A stretch of 64,000 nt of DNA, from NCBI GenBank assembly GCA_910589125.1, contig CAJURX010000002.1:62001-126000 (forward strand). Reading direction: 5' to 3'. Source of the stretch: an uncultured Eggerthellaceae bacterium. Its GTDB lineage: Bacteria > Actinomycetota > Coriobacteriia > Coriobacteriales > Eggerthellaceae. This document shows positions 1 to 8,400 of this stretch, in pieces; the stretch's first letter is position 1, and every line of letters starts with the position of its first letter. The translations under genes and the position numbers were made by a program. The notes under the pieces are model-generated. The model searched no databases. It was not told the DNA's origin and saw only the letters and a program-made list of their open reading frames with translations.

Positions 1-214
1 GGGCAAGACAGCGATCGAGACTGCGCGCGAGCACGCGATGGGCGGAGTAGATCTGGTATCCGATGAATTCGCGATGGCGAAGCCTATCGACCATCTATCC
101 GCCTCCTCTCCCTGCGATGAGCTGTGCCTACTGTATCACCCGCTCAAGCCCGAGAACACCTCTCGCGGGCATGACTCCGTCAGTGGCGTCCAGCCTCCTC
201 GTAGAGCAAGCTCA
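1..214. other. Left edge, no confident gene
   Basis: I see no gene I can support here. A plus-strand frame is open from the window edge and stops at 293-295, but it would run about 80 bases into the convergent amidotransferase gene and its tail is low-complexity Arg/Ser-rich, which is typical of a shadow frame. It could be the 3' end of a gene starting outside the window, perhaps with a frameshift. Confidence 0.3.
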
Positions 215-1153
215 TCACGCGCGGCACGCATCTGCGAGCGCTTGGAAGAGGGGTGCATGGTTCTCGAGGTATTCAGGGTGCCACTGCACGCCTAGGAAGA
301 AGCCCTTGCCGGGTGCTTCGATGCCTTCGACGATGCCATCCTCTCCCCACGCATTCACCTCGAGCGGTGCAGCCAAGAGATTCACGCCCTGATGATGGAT
401 GCTATTGATGCAACCTCGTTGATGCCCTTCCAGGATATGAGCCAGCTGGGTCCCCGGAACGACGGATGCGCGCTCGCATGCGTTCGCGTAGGGCTTCTCC
501 TGCATATGCTCCATATCCGTGATGCCGCAGATGCGCAAGTCCCGATACAAGGTACCGCCAAGGGCGACGTTCAGGACCTGCATGCCGCGGCAGACTCCGA
601 GCGCCGGGATATCCTGCTCATAGGCGATGCGCGCGAGCTCGAGCTCCAAGCCATCACGGCTCTCTGACACCGCCAAGAGCCCGTCGAGGCACGGGATGCT
701 ATGCGCGCCCCCGCGGGATGTGACCTCTCGCCCATCCAGCACGATGCGCTCATCCGCCGACTCTATGTTGTCGACAGCATTGCGCAACGCATCATCAACG
801 GGGCAATGCACGCAATCGGATTCGTAGTCCGCCGCCCGGCGCGGCTTTCCGTACGCACCTGCAGCTGCTGGCGCGATGCGAGACGCATCCTCAGGATGCA
901 AGGATTCGCGCACATGGTCCATGGTCACATCCATGTAGTGCTTCGGATGGATGTCGCCGCCACCTGTGAACAAGATGCCGTCCACCAAGCGAGCCACCTC
1001 ATGCACCAGCTCCCGATTCGCCTCCGCACCACCAGGGATGGGCGTGATGAGGATGGGTGTGGCGCCCGTCTCTGCCACGCGGTTTATGTACTCCACATTG
1101 ACGCGCTGGAAATTGTCCGCTTCGTTCAACGTGGTCGTGATGCCGATGATCAT
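215..1153 (-). CDS. Gamma-glutamyl-GABA hydrolase-like class I glutamine amidotransferase (peptidase C26)
   Basis: A 312-residue cytoplasmic protein of the PuuD/peptidase C26 family, whose members hydrolyse gamma-glutamyl amide bonds. The N-terminus MIIGITTTLNE and the segment ILFTGGGDIHP are typical of the family. The nucleophile Cys lies in the elbow ALGVCRGMQVLNVALGG, and HHQGVNLL and VQWHPEYL supply the later conserved histidines. The protein is longer than the usual ~240-250 residues because of an insertion of about 60 residues, rich in charged residues, between the GGGDIHP segment and the nucleophile elbow. The ATG at 1153 has GGGAG a few bases upstream. It is 87 bases downstream of ychF on the same strand. 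Substrate unknown; no polyamine genes lie nearby to support a PuuD role. Confidence 0.85.
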   Translation of the reverse strand: MIIGITTTLNEADNFQRVNVEYINRVAETGATPILITPIPGGAEANRELVHEVARLVDGILFTGGGDIHPKHYMDVTMDHVRESLHPEDASRIAPAAAGAYGKPRRAADYESDCVHCPVDDALRNAVDNIESADERIVLDGREVTSRGGAHSIPCLDGLLAVSESRDGLELELARIAYEQDIPALGVCRGMQVLNVALGGTLYRDLRICGITDMEHMQEKPYANACERASVVPGTQLAHILEGHQRGCINSIHHQGVNLLAAPLEVNAWGEDGIVEGIEAPGKGFFLGVQWHPEYLENHAPLFQALADACRA

Positions 1154-1240
1154 CTGGCTCCCTTGATCAGGACGCTTCCAAGGGAGCCCATGATAGCTCA
1201 GGAAGGGATCGCGCGCCTTCGCGAGAGCGCCGCGATCTGT

Positions 1241-2305
1241 CTAGACATTGAATTTGAAGTGCATGACATCCCCGTCCTGCACGACGTACTCCTTGCCCTC
1301 TTGGCGCAGCTTGCCCGTCTCACGACAGCCCTTCTCGCCGCCATTGGCAACGTAATCATCGAAGGAAGCTGTCTCGGCCTTGATGAAGCCGCGCTCGAAG
1401 TCCGTATGGATGACGCCCGCTGCCTGCGGAGCCTTCGCCCCGATAGGCACCGTCCACGCGCGGCTCTCGGTCTCCCCGCTCGTGAAGAAGGACTGCAAGC
1501 CCAGGAGCGCATACGCTTCGCGCACGAGGCGCGCAAGGCCGCTCTCCGCAAGCCCCATGGCCTCCAGGTACTCCGCCGCCTCCTCGGTATCCAGCTCCGC
1601 TAGATCCGCCTCCACCTTCGCTGAGATGGGGACGGGCTTCAGCCCGTCGATCTGGGGCAGATCGGCATCAAGCTGGTCCTCATCCACGTTGGCGACATAG
1701 AGCATGGGCTTCATGGTGAGCAGATGCAGCTCATAGATGGCATCCTGCTCTTCCTCATCCAGACCGAGCGTGCGTGCGCGATGGCCCTCGTTCAGGCCGT
1801 CCAGCACCTTGCGCGCGGTATCCAGCTTCTTGCCCGCTGACTTGTCGCGCTTCGCCTCCTTCTCCAGACGCGGGAGCGCCTTTTCGATGGTGGCGATATC
1901 AGCCAGGATGAGCTCGGTCTTGATGGTCTCCACATCCGAGAGCGCATCCACCTTGCCCGCCACATGCACCACATCGGGATCGGAGAAGAAGCGCACCACT
2001 TCGCAGATGGCGTCCGTCTCGCGGATGTTCGCGAGGAACTGATTGCCCAGGCCCTCACCCTGGCTCGCGCCTTCTACAAGACCCGCGATGTCGACGAATT
2101 CGATGGTCGCAGGCACGATGCGCGCAGGCGCGTCTATCTTAGCCAGCGCATCCAAGCGAGCATCGGGAACGGGCACCACGCCCACATTCGGCTCGATGGT
2201 GGCGAAGGGGTAGTTCGCTGCCAAGCCCCCCTTATTGGTGAGCGCCGTGAACAGCGTTGATTTGCCGACATTCGGCAGTCCGACGATTCCTATGGATAGC
2301 GACAT
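1241..2305 (-). CDS. ychF: Redox-regulated ribosome-binding ATPase YchF (Obg family)
   Basis: A 354-residue protein of normal YchF length. The P-loop GLPNVGKSTLF is at residues 8-18, followed by NYPFATIEPN and the switch region GASQGEGLGNQFLANIRE. The base-recognition motif is NVDE rather than NKxD, the signature that gives YchF its preference for ATP over GTP. A TGS domain closes the protein. YchF binds the 70S ribosome and is linked to translation quality and the oxidative stress response. The frame extends upstream to 2332, but the ATG at 2305 has a strong GAGGAG ribosome site and begins with the family-typical MSLSIGIVG, so it is preferred. Confidence 0.95.
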   Translation of the reverse strand: MSLSIGIVGLPNVGKSTLFTALTNKGGLAANYPFATIEPNVGVVPVPDARLDALAKIDAPARIVPATIEFVDIAGLVEGASQGEGLGNQFLANIRETDAICEVVRFFSDPDVVHVAGKVDALSDVETIKTELILADIATIEKALPRLEKEAKRDKSAGKKLDTARKVLDGLNEGHRARTLGLDEEEQDAIYELHLLTMKPMLYVANVDEDQLDADLPQIDGLKPVPISAKVEADLAELDTEEAAEYLEAMGLAESGLARLVREAYALLGLQSFFTSGETESRAWTVPIGAKAPQAAGVIHTDFERGFIKAETASFDDYVANGGEKGCRETGKLRQEGKEYVVQDGDVMHFKFNV

Positions 2306-2452
2306 CAAGAGCTCCTCAGTGAGACCTATCAACAGTGTCCATCAATATACCGCATCGATGCCCCTTGCCCGCACGAGCAGGACCTTGTTTCGGCGCGCTC
2401 TTCTCCATTCCATGACGCTCATATCACCGCCCCTCGTGCGAGCAGCAACGTG

Positions 2453-2463
2453 TTACACTGTAA
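2453..2463 (+). promoter_or_regulatory. Candidate operator/promoter of the toxin-antitoxin operon
   Basis: A perfect 11-base palindrome TTACACTGTAA lies 27 bases before the antitoxin ATG, within an AT-rich stretch that would hold the -10 region. RelB-type antitoxins normally autoregulate through palindromes overlapping their own promoter, so this is the best operator candidate. Function is inferred from position only. Confidence 0.35.
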
Positions 2464-2490
2464 ATACATCAAATGCAAAGGAGGTGCGCC

Positions 2491-2718
2491 ATGAGCACCA
2501 CATTCACCATGAGGCTGGAAGAGGGACAGAAGACGCTCATCTCAGAATTCGCCGCTGCGAACGGGCAATCGATGGCGGATTTCATGCTGGAGGCTGCGCT
2601 CGAGGTCATCGAGGATGCAACGGACTTGCGCGACTGGGAAGAGGCCTATGCGGAATACAAGGCTGACCCTGTCACGTATTCGCACGATGAGGTCATGAGG
2701 GAGTTCGGTCTCCGGTGA
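2491..2718 (+). CDS. RelB/DinJ-like antitoxin of a type II toxin-antitoxin pair
   Basis: A 75-residue protein beginning MSTTFTMRLEEGQKTLI. The N-terminal strand followed by helix-turn-helix segments (residues 5-40) resembles ribbon-helix-helix antitoxins, which bind DNA as dimers. The acidic C-terminal half (residues 45-75) would wrap the toxin. The ATG at 2491 follows AAAGGAGG by 7 bases, which fixes the start; an upstream in-frame ATG at 2473 has no such site. Its stop overlaps the start of the RelE-like toxin, so the two are translationally coupled. Subfamily is not certain. Confidence 0.8.
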   Translation: MSTTFTMRLEEGQKTLISEFAAANGQSMADFMLEAALEVIEDATDLRDWEEAYAEYKADPVTYSHDEVMREFGLR

Positions 2719-2981
2719 GATGGAGCCTTGAATACACCAAGAGAGCTTGGAAGCAGCTGCAGAAGCTCAATCCGAATCAGAGGAAGATCATCCTCTCATG
2801 GATAGACAAGAACCTCGACGGCTGCGAGGACCCACGTGCTCACGGCAAAGCCCTCACGGGCGAGCTCTCCGACCAATGGCGCTACCGCATCGGAGATTAC
2901 CGCATCCTCTGCGAGATCCACGATGAGGAGGTCACGATCCTCGCACTGAACGTCATCCACCGAAGCAGGGCATACCGCTAA
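2715..2981 (+). CDS. RelE-family mRNA interferase toxin (Txe/YoeB/RelE-like)
   Basis: An 88-residue basic protein with the RelE fold signature: N-terminal LEYTKRAWKQLQKLNPNQRKII, a central GELSDQWRYRIGDYRILCEI and C-terminal LNVIHRSRAYR. The Arg/Lys/His residues of these segments correspond to the RNA-cleaving surface of RelE toxins, which cut mRNA in the ribosomal A site. The start is GTG at 2715, overlapping the antitoxin TGA in a GTGA arrangement. The pair is a solitary module between ychF and a convergent transporter gene. Confidence 0.85.
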   Translation: MRWSLEYTKRAWKQLQKLNPNQRKIILSWIDKNLDGCEDPRAHGKALTGELSDQWRYRIGDYRILCEIHDEEVTILALNVIHRSRAYR

Positions 2982-3062
2982 GACGCTCTGCCCGCACACC
3001 TCGCCCAGCCACCGCGCACCGCGCCTCTGCGAGCGTGAGCCGCCTCGAACCCTTTGCATCCT

Positions 3063-3100
3063 CTAACGTAAAGCGGGGACCAGCTCATGCCGATCCCCGC
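3063..3100 (-). terminator. Rho-independent terminator after the NSS symporter gene
   Basis: The arms GCGGGGA (3073-3079) and TCCCCGC (3094-3100) form a 7-bp G+C-rich stem around a 14-base loop. On the minus strand the hairpin is followed by TTTACGTT, a modest U-rich tract. It lies just beyond the stop of the symporter gene. Confidence 0.6.
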
Positions 3101-3137
3101 GCTCACGATTCCCTTTGAGCCCTACGTCCGAGCCCCC

Positions 3138-4553
3138 CTACAGGGAGATCATCCCCATCGTATTCATGACGTATGCCACCAAGATCACCACCACGAACAC
3201 CGGCGCGATGTACTTGATCATGACGACGAACAGCTTCTCGCCTGTGAACTTGCTGGACTGCTTGATCTCATTGATGAGCGTCTTGGGCTTGATGATCCAA
3301 CCCACGAAGATGCAGGTGAGCAGCGCCACGATGGGCATCATGATGGTGTTGGACAGGAAGTCGAAGAAGTCGAGCAACTGTGAATCCTGGTATTCGCCGA
3401 TGCCGAAGAGCGAATGCATCAGGTCGATGGAGAGCAGCTCGTTGTAGCCCAAGTTCACGATGGTCGCCATGATGACGATGAACACCGTGCACACGATGAT
3501 GGAGAACTTGCGGCCCTTCTTCGTCGCGTCGTCCACGATGGACACGAGCGTCTCGAACAGCGAGATGCAGCTCGTGAGCGCCGCGAAGAACACGAGCGCG
3601 AAGAAGAGGAATCCGACCGCATTCGCCGCGAACCCGAATCCGAGGAACACCTGTGGGAGCACGCCGAACATGAGGCCGGGACCTGCGGTGGTGGCAACAG
3701 CCTCGCCGCTTCCCTGCACGGCAACAGCCGCCGGGATGATCATGAGGCCGGCCAGGATGGCGATGCCCGTATCGAACAGCTCGATGCGACGCACGGAATG
3801 CTCCAGGTCCTCCTTCTTGGAGAAGTAGGAGCCGTATGTGATCATGATGCCCATCGCGAGCGACAAGCTGAAGAACATCTGCCCCATGGCTGCTACGACC
3901 AGCTCAGCGCTGAACTTGGAGAAGTCGGGGATCAGGTAGTACGCAAGGCCGTCAAGAGCGCCCGGCAATGTGAGAGCGAACACGGAGATGACCACTGCTA
4001 CGATGATCAGCGCGGGCATCAGGACCTTGTTGACGCGTTCGATGCCACGCTTCACGCCGAACGCGACGACAGCGACCACGCACGCGATGAAGATGAACAT
4101 CCAAAGATAGCTCTCGGCGTTCTGTAGGATGAAGCCACCGAAGAACGAGCCATCTGCGATCTCGGCTGCTGGCTGCACCACATAGGCAGCCATGTACTTC
4201 GTGACCCATCCGCCGATGAGCGCATAGTACGGCGTGATGATGAAGGGCACGGCGGACGCCAAGATGCCGATGATGGTGAACTTCTTGCCGAATGCGCGGA
4301 ACGCACCGATGGCCGACTGGCCAGTCATGCGCCCAAGCGCGGTCTCCGCCATCATCAGCGCGAAGCCGAATGTGATGACCAGGATGACATAGGTGATCAG
4401 GAACGCGCCGCCACCGTACTTGGCAGCCAGATATGGGAACCTCCACAGGTTCCCCAGACCCACAGCCGAGGCTGCGGCAGCCAGGATGAAGCCCCACTTG
4501 CCAGACCATGACGCACGAGCAGGCTTGGTCTCCGTTGATGCAGAATTCGCCAT
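3138..4553 (-). CDS. Sodium:neurotransmitter symporter (NSS/SNF) family transporter
   Basis: A 471-residue integral membrane protein with about 11-12 hydrophobic segments. The N-terminal motif WSGKWGFILAAAASAVGLGN followed by LWRFPYLAAKYGGGAFL is the hallmark of bacterial LeuT/TnaT-like transporters, where the unwound part of helix 1 binds sodium and the amino-acid substrate. The likely substrate is an amino acid or amine, but specificity cannot be read from sequence. The start chosen is the ATG at 4553, with AAGGA upstream, rather than the frame's earlier start at 4622. It is convergent with the toxin-antitoxin pair and 50 bases downstream of truA. Confidence 0.9.
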   Translation of the reverse strand: MANSASTETKPARASWSGKWGFILAAAASAVGLGNLWRFPYLAAKYGGGAFLITYVILVITFGFALMMAETALGRMTGQSAIGAFRAFGKKFTIIGILASAVPFIITPYYALIGGWVTKYMAAYVVQPAAEIADGSFFGGFILQNAESYLWMFIFIACVVAVVAFGVKRGIERVNKVLMPALIIVAVVISVFALTLPGALDGLAYYLIPDFSKFSAELVVAAMGQMFFSLSLAMGIMITYGSYFSKKEDLEHSVRRIELFDTGIAILAGLMIIPAAVAVQGSGEAVATTAGPGLMFGVLPQVFLGFGFAANAVGFLFFALVFFAALTSCISLFETLVSIVDDATKKGRKFSIIVCTVFIVIMATIVNLGYNELLSIDLMHSLFGIGEYQDSQLLDFFDFLSNTIMMPIVALLTCIFVGWIIKPKTLINEIKQSSKFTGEKLFVVMIKYIAPVFVVVILVAYVMNTMGMISL

Positions 4554-4603
4554 TTCACAATCCTTGAACCGAAACGTACCGTGAACGGCGTAGATTATAA
4601 GGG

Positions 4604-5377
4604 TCAGTATTCCACATCCCACAGGACGAGGCCGTTCGCGGGTGCGTTCTCCCCGGCAGCGGAGCGGTCACGCGCCGCGAGCGCTTCGCGCACCCAGTCA
4701 GGGCCCTTCGTACCCTTGCCCACGTTCACCAACGTCCCGACGATGGCGCGCACCATGGAATGGAGGAACGCATTGCCGCGGACCTTCACGTACGCAAGGC
4801 GCTCATCGAACTCGCAGCACTCATGGAATGAGATCTCATCCACATAGCGGAACGTCCTGCGCCCCTCAGCCGATGCCGCCATGCAGAAGCTCTTGAAGTC
4901 ATGCTCGCCGATCAGATGAGTCGCACCCTCGCGCATAGCATCCACATCCAAGGGCTTCTTCACATGCCACGAGAAGGCATCTGTGAACAAGGGCGGATAC
5001 GGTCGGTTGAAGATGAAGTAGCGATACTCGCGCATCTTCGCATCGAAGCGAGCAGAGAAGCCCGCAGGGCGCTCATCCAGCGAGCGGACGGAGATGCCGT
5101 CATGGGTGAGCGCATTCATCGAACGGAGGAAGTTATCCGGGCTGCGTCCCGCCATCTCGTGAGGCGTCACATCGAAGCTCACCACCTGCGCACGAGCATG
5201 CACGCCCGTGTCAGTGCGGCCGGCGCACGTGACCTCGACCGGACGGCGCAGGAGCGTGGAGAGCGCCGCCTCCACCTCGCCCTGCACCGTGAGCTGCCCC
5301 GGCTGCCGCGCGAATCCCGAAAACGGAGCGCCGTTGTATGCCATCGTCAGCGAATATGTGAGCTGCCCGTCGTCCAT
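4604..5377 (-). CDS. truA: tRNA pseudouridine(38-40) synthase TruA
   Basis: A 257-residue protein of standard length. It converts U38-U40 in the anticodon arm of many tRNAs to pseudouridine. The catalytic aspartate is in CAGRTDTGVHARAQVVSF (about residue 56). The N-terminus MAYNGAPFSGFARQP, the central FSARFDAKMREYRYFI and the C-terminal FLHSMVRAIVGTLVNVG are all TruA signatures. In many Gram-positive bacteria truA follows ecfT next to rplQ; here it is separate from that block. Confidence 0.95.
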   Translation of the reverse strand: MDDGQLTYSLTMAYNGAPFSGFARQPGQLTVQGEVEAALSTLLRRPVEVTCAGRTDTGVHARAQVVSFDVTPHEMAGRSPDNFLRSMNALTHDGISVRSLDERPAGFSARFDAKMREYRYFIFNRPYPPLFTDAFSWHVKKPLDVDAMREGATHLIGEHDFKSFCMAASAEGRRTFRYVDEISFHECCEFDERLAYVKVRGNAFLHSMVRAIVGTLVNVGKGTKGPDWVREALAARDRSAAGENAPANGLVLWDVEY

Positions 5378-5481
5378 GCCGGGAGTGTAGCATAGCTGCT
5401 CGCAGCGCCCCTACCCTGCGGCCAGCACCAGGATAGAGGCAGACATCTACGGCTGTTCCGCAACATGGCTAGAGCGAGAAG

Positions 5482-8400
5482 CTACGCTCGTCTCCGTCCC
5501 CGCTCTGCCCTATATCGCCTTCGCAGCCTGTGGGCCCCGAACACCCCGCAAGCAGCTGCGATGCCAAGCATCCCGAATCCCGCCGCCCAAGCACTAGCAA
5601 CATCACCGGTCTTGGCTAGGTCGCCGCGCATCACCGCATCATTGCGGTCAGATCGATCGTGCGATGACCCATCACTCGCGCCTGGGGTCTCTCCATTCAC
5701 GGAACCACCTGACCCAGTAGAGCCATTTCCCGCGCCGCCCGCATCATCAGAGCCATCCCCCGTGCCCGAGACACCGCCCGAACCATTGCCGTTGCCCTCG
5801 AAGTCATCATCATGGCCATCGTCTGGCCCATCGCCTGGCACCGGACGTTCCGCAGATGCTCGCTCGAGACGCTCCAAGCTGTCCTCATACATCACTCCAT
5901 CGGAAGTGGAATCCCCCGAAGCGTCCTTCTTCCCGATCACATATATGCTGAAATGGTCAGGCTTGAACCAAAGATATCCATCACGAACCCAAGAGGCATA
6001 CTCTGTTCGAGAATCATCCTCGTCGATGCGCGTCACCACATACTCGTCCCCATCAGAGGCATCCATGAAATACTGGAGCTCGATATCATCTGCAGACGCC
6101 CCCGGCTTCGCTACGTCGGATTCAAGCTTCGTCAGGTCGAGAACAGCCACCTCATCGCTTCCGTATGCTGCTTCATACTTCATATCCTTATCAATGGAGT
6201 AGCCGCACTCTGCACAAGCAAGCTTCCCCTTCGTGGCATCTGTGTAACCTCCCTCATTGGAGAGCACCGTCGAAAGCACATGCGCTCTCCTTGGCATTTC
6301 CTGCGTCACCTCCTCTTCGCCACAGGTGCATACATCATGCACGGTCATTCCGACAGTGCAGTCTCCCGTCTTGTAGCTGGAGGCTGCATATGTATGCACA
6401 TGACGTTCGGTGAGCACGGCAACGCAAGTCACATCCTGAGATGGCATCGACAGCGGAGGCGCTGGCATCCAACCAGCAAGCTCATATCCATCGGGGATCT
6501 TGGCGATAGCCTCATCAGGGACCTCAACGGATTCGCCAGGCGCAAGGTTGACCTTTATGGAAGCACCCGATACGATCCAGTTCAGCGCATAGGCACGTGT
6601 GAGGGTGCTCGTCTCGAACACTGCAAGAGAGCCCGTTACCTTCGGGTCCTGGAGCTTCTCAAGATCCATCCATCTTGCAAGATTCGTATCAGGAGCTGCA
6701 ATGCTGTCACCTATCTGCATGTCCCTGATCTCATACGGCTGTCCATCTATATTGAACACGACCACACAACGGCCCGAAGGGACCACCACCTCAGAGACCG
6801 ATCCCGAAATGATCTCCCCCATGCAATCCGCCTCTGCATTCCCCATGCTCACCGAACCTGAAGCGCTTGGCGCAACAGAGAGCCTGAATCTGACTTGCGC
6901 AACATATGAAGGAATGCCATCATTGCGAATCAACTTGACGGGGACATTCGAGAACACCAGGATCGTCCTGTCGCCTTCTCGCAGAACAGATATATCCTCC
7001 GCAGAGATGCCCTGGCCCATCAGATCAGCCCGCATCTCCTCTTCTTGCTTGAGGGTCAAGGTCAAGCTAGAGGGAACCTCATAGCGGAGGGTTGCCCGAT
7101 CAAAGGCTTCGACCGAATAGACCGTGCTATACAAGATGTTCGTGAAGATCCCATCAAGAGAATCCGTATTCGTAACAGGCATGTAATAACCGCCATCCTG
7201 TGACCCCGGACCCCTGCTGGACATGGATGTAGCTGCAGGATAGTTCGAAGACACTAGATGGAGGAAGCGGTTGAAGTCGAATTTCGTCTCATTCTTCTCC
7301 ACCTTCCATCCCTTGTCTCCATACAGGCTTCCTGCAGCTGCATTCGCGGCCGCCTCTACACCGATGCTGTAGATGCGTGCGCCCTGACTCTGCTTGATAT
7401 AATTCGCCTGTTTGAGCGCCGCCGCGGCAGTATTGCTCACCTTTCCCGATTCGCTTGATGATGTACCCCAACTAGTAGGCGTGCCATCAGTGATGAAGAG
7501 GACGATGCGCTCCCTCTCCCCTGCAGACGTACCATCCCCCACGGGATTCATCGAGAAGATGCTCTTCGCCATCTCTAGGCCCAAATTCGCCGCTGTTGCT
7601 CCTTCAGCCTTGATCGACGCGATGCCGGCCGTCACTGTTGGATTCATGCTATTGCCCGTATTGATAGGAAGCAGAGCGTTGGCGTAATCCGAGCTCTTCA
7701 AAGAAGAGAACTTGCGAATGCCTGCGCCTGCCTTCGTTGCCAGCAGCCCTGTGTTGACCGACCTCCCATCTCTATCATCGGAATACGCGAAGCCTACAAG
7801 CCCAACTCTATGATCCGCACCCGTCTTCTTAGCATTCTCATAGAGCTTGTCAGCGAAGCTGCGTGCGCAATCGATGAGCGCTTGCCGCTTTGAAAGGCCG
7901 CCCTTTCCGCCAAGCTGGCTAGCCATGCTTCCGGACTGATCGCACACGAGCACAACGTCCACGGGCTTGGTAGCGCTAGACTCCACACGCACATTCCTCG
8001 AAGCGGCGCTAGCCTGAAGGCTCACTGTGACCGCTCCATCCTCGTATTCGGCATTGCCGCTTACTTCTACCTCAGATACAGCATCCGGGTCGATCGGCGA
8101 ATACACTCCATTGATCTCGATGTCGCTCTTCACTGATGACAGATCGAAGTCTCTCCATGGAGTACCACCGATCTCCCAGCTACCAATATAGTTCGCTTTC
8201 GGGGGCATTGCCGGCTCTTCGAGCATCGCATCCCCCTCGGCAAAGGTCACCTGACCGATCACCTCATCTCCCACCTTGAAGGTGGCGATATGGGTGATGG
8301 GCGCTGAAGGTGGGGGCTCCTTCTTCAGCCTGATAGCGAGTTGATTGCTCTCTCTTGCCTTGATAGCCGCATCATCATCCGTACCATCTACTCCGTCCGC

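Noticed and set aside
1..295. Partial plus-strand gene entering from the left edge
   Set aside because: It would overlap the convergent amidotransferase by about 80 bases and its tail shows no protein-like pattern. Not excluded, but not supportable.
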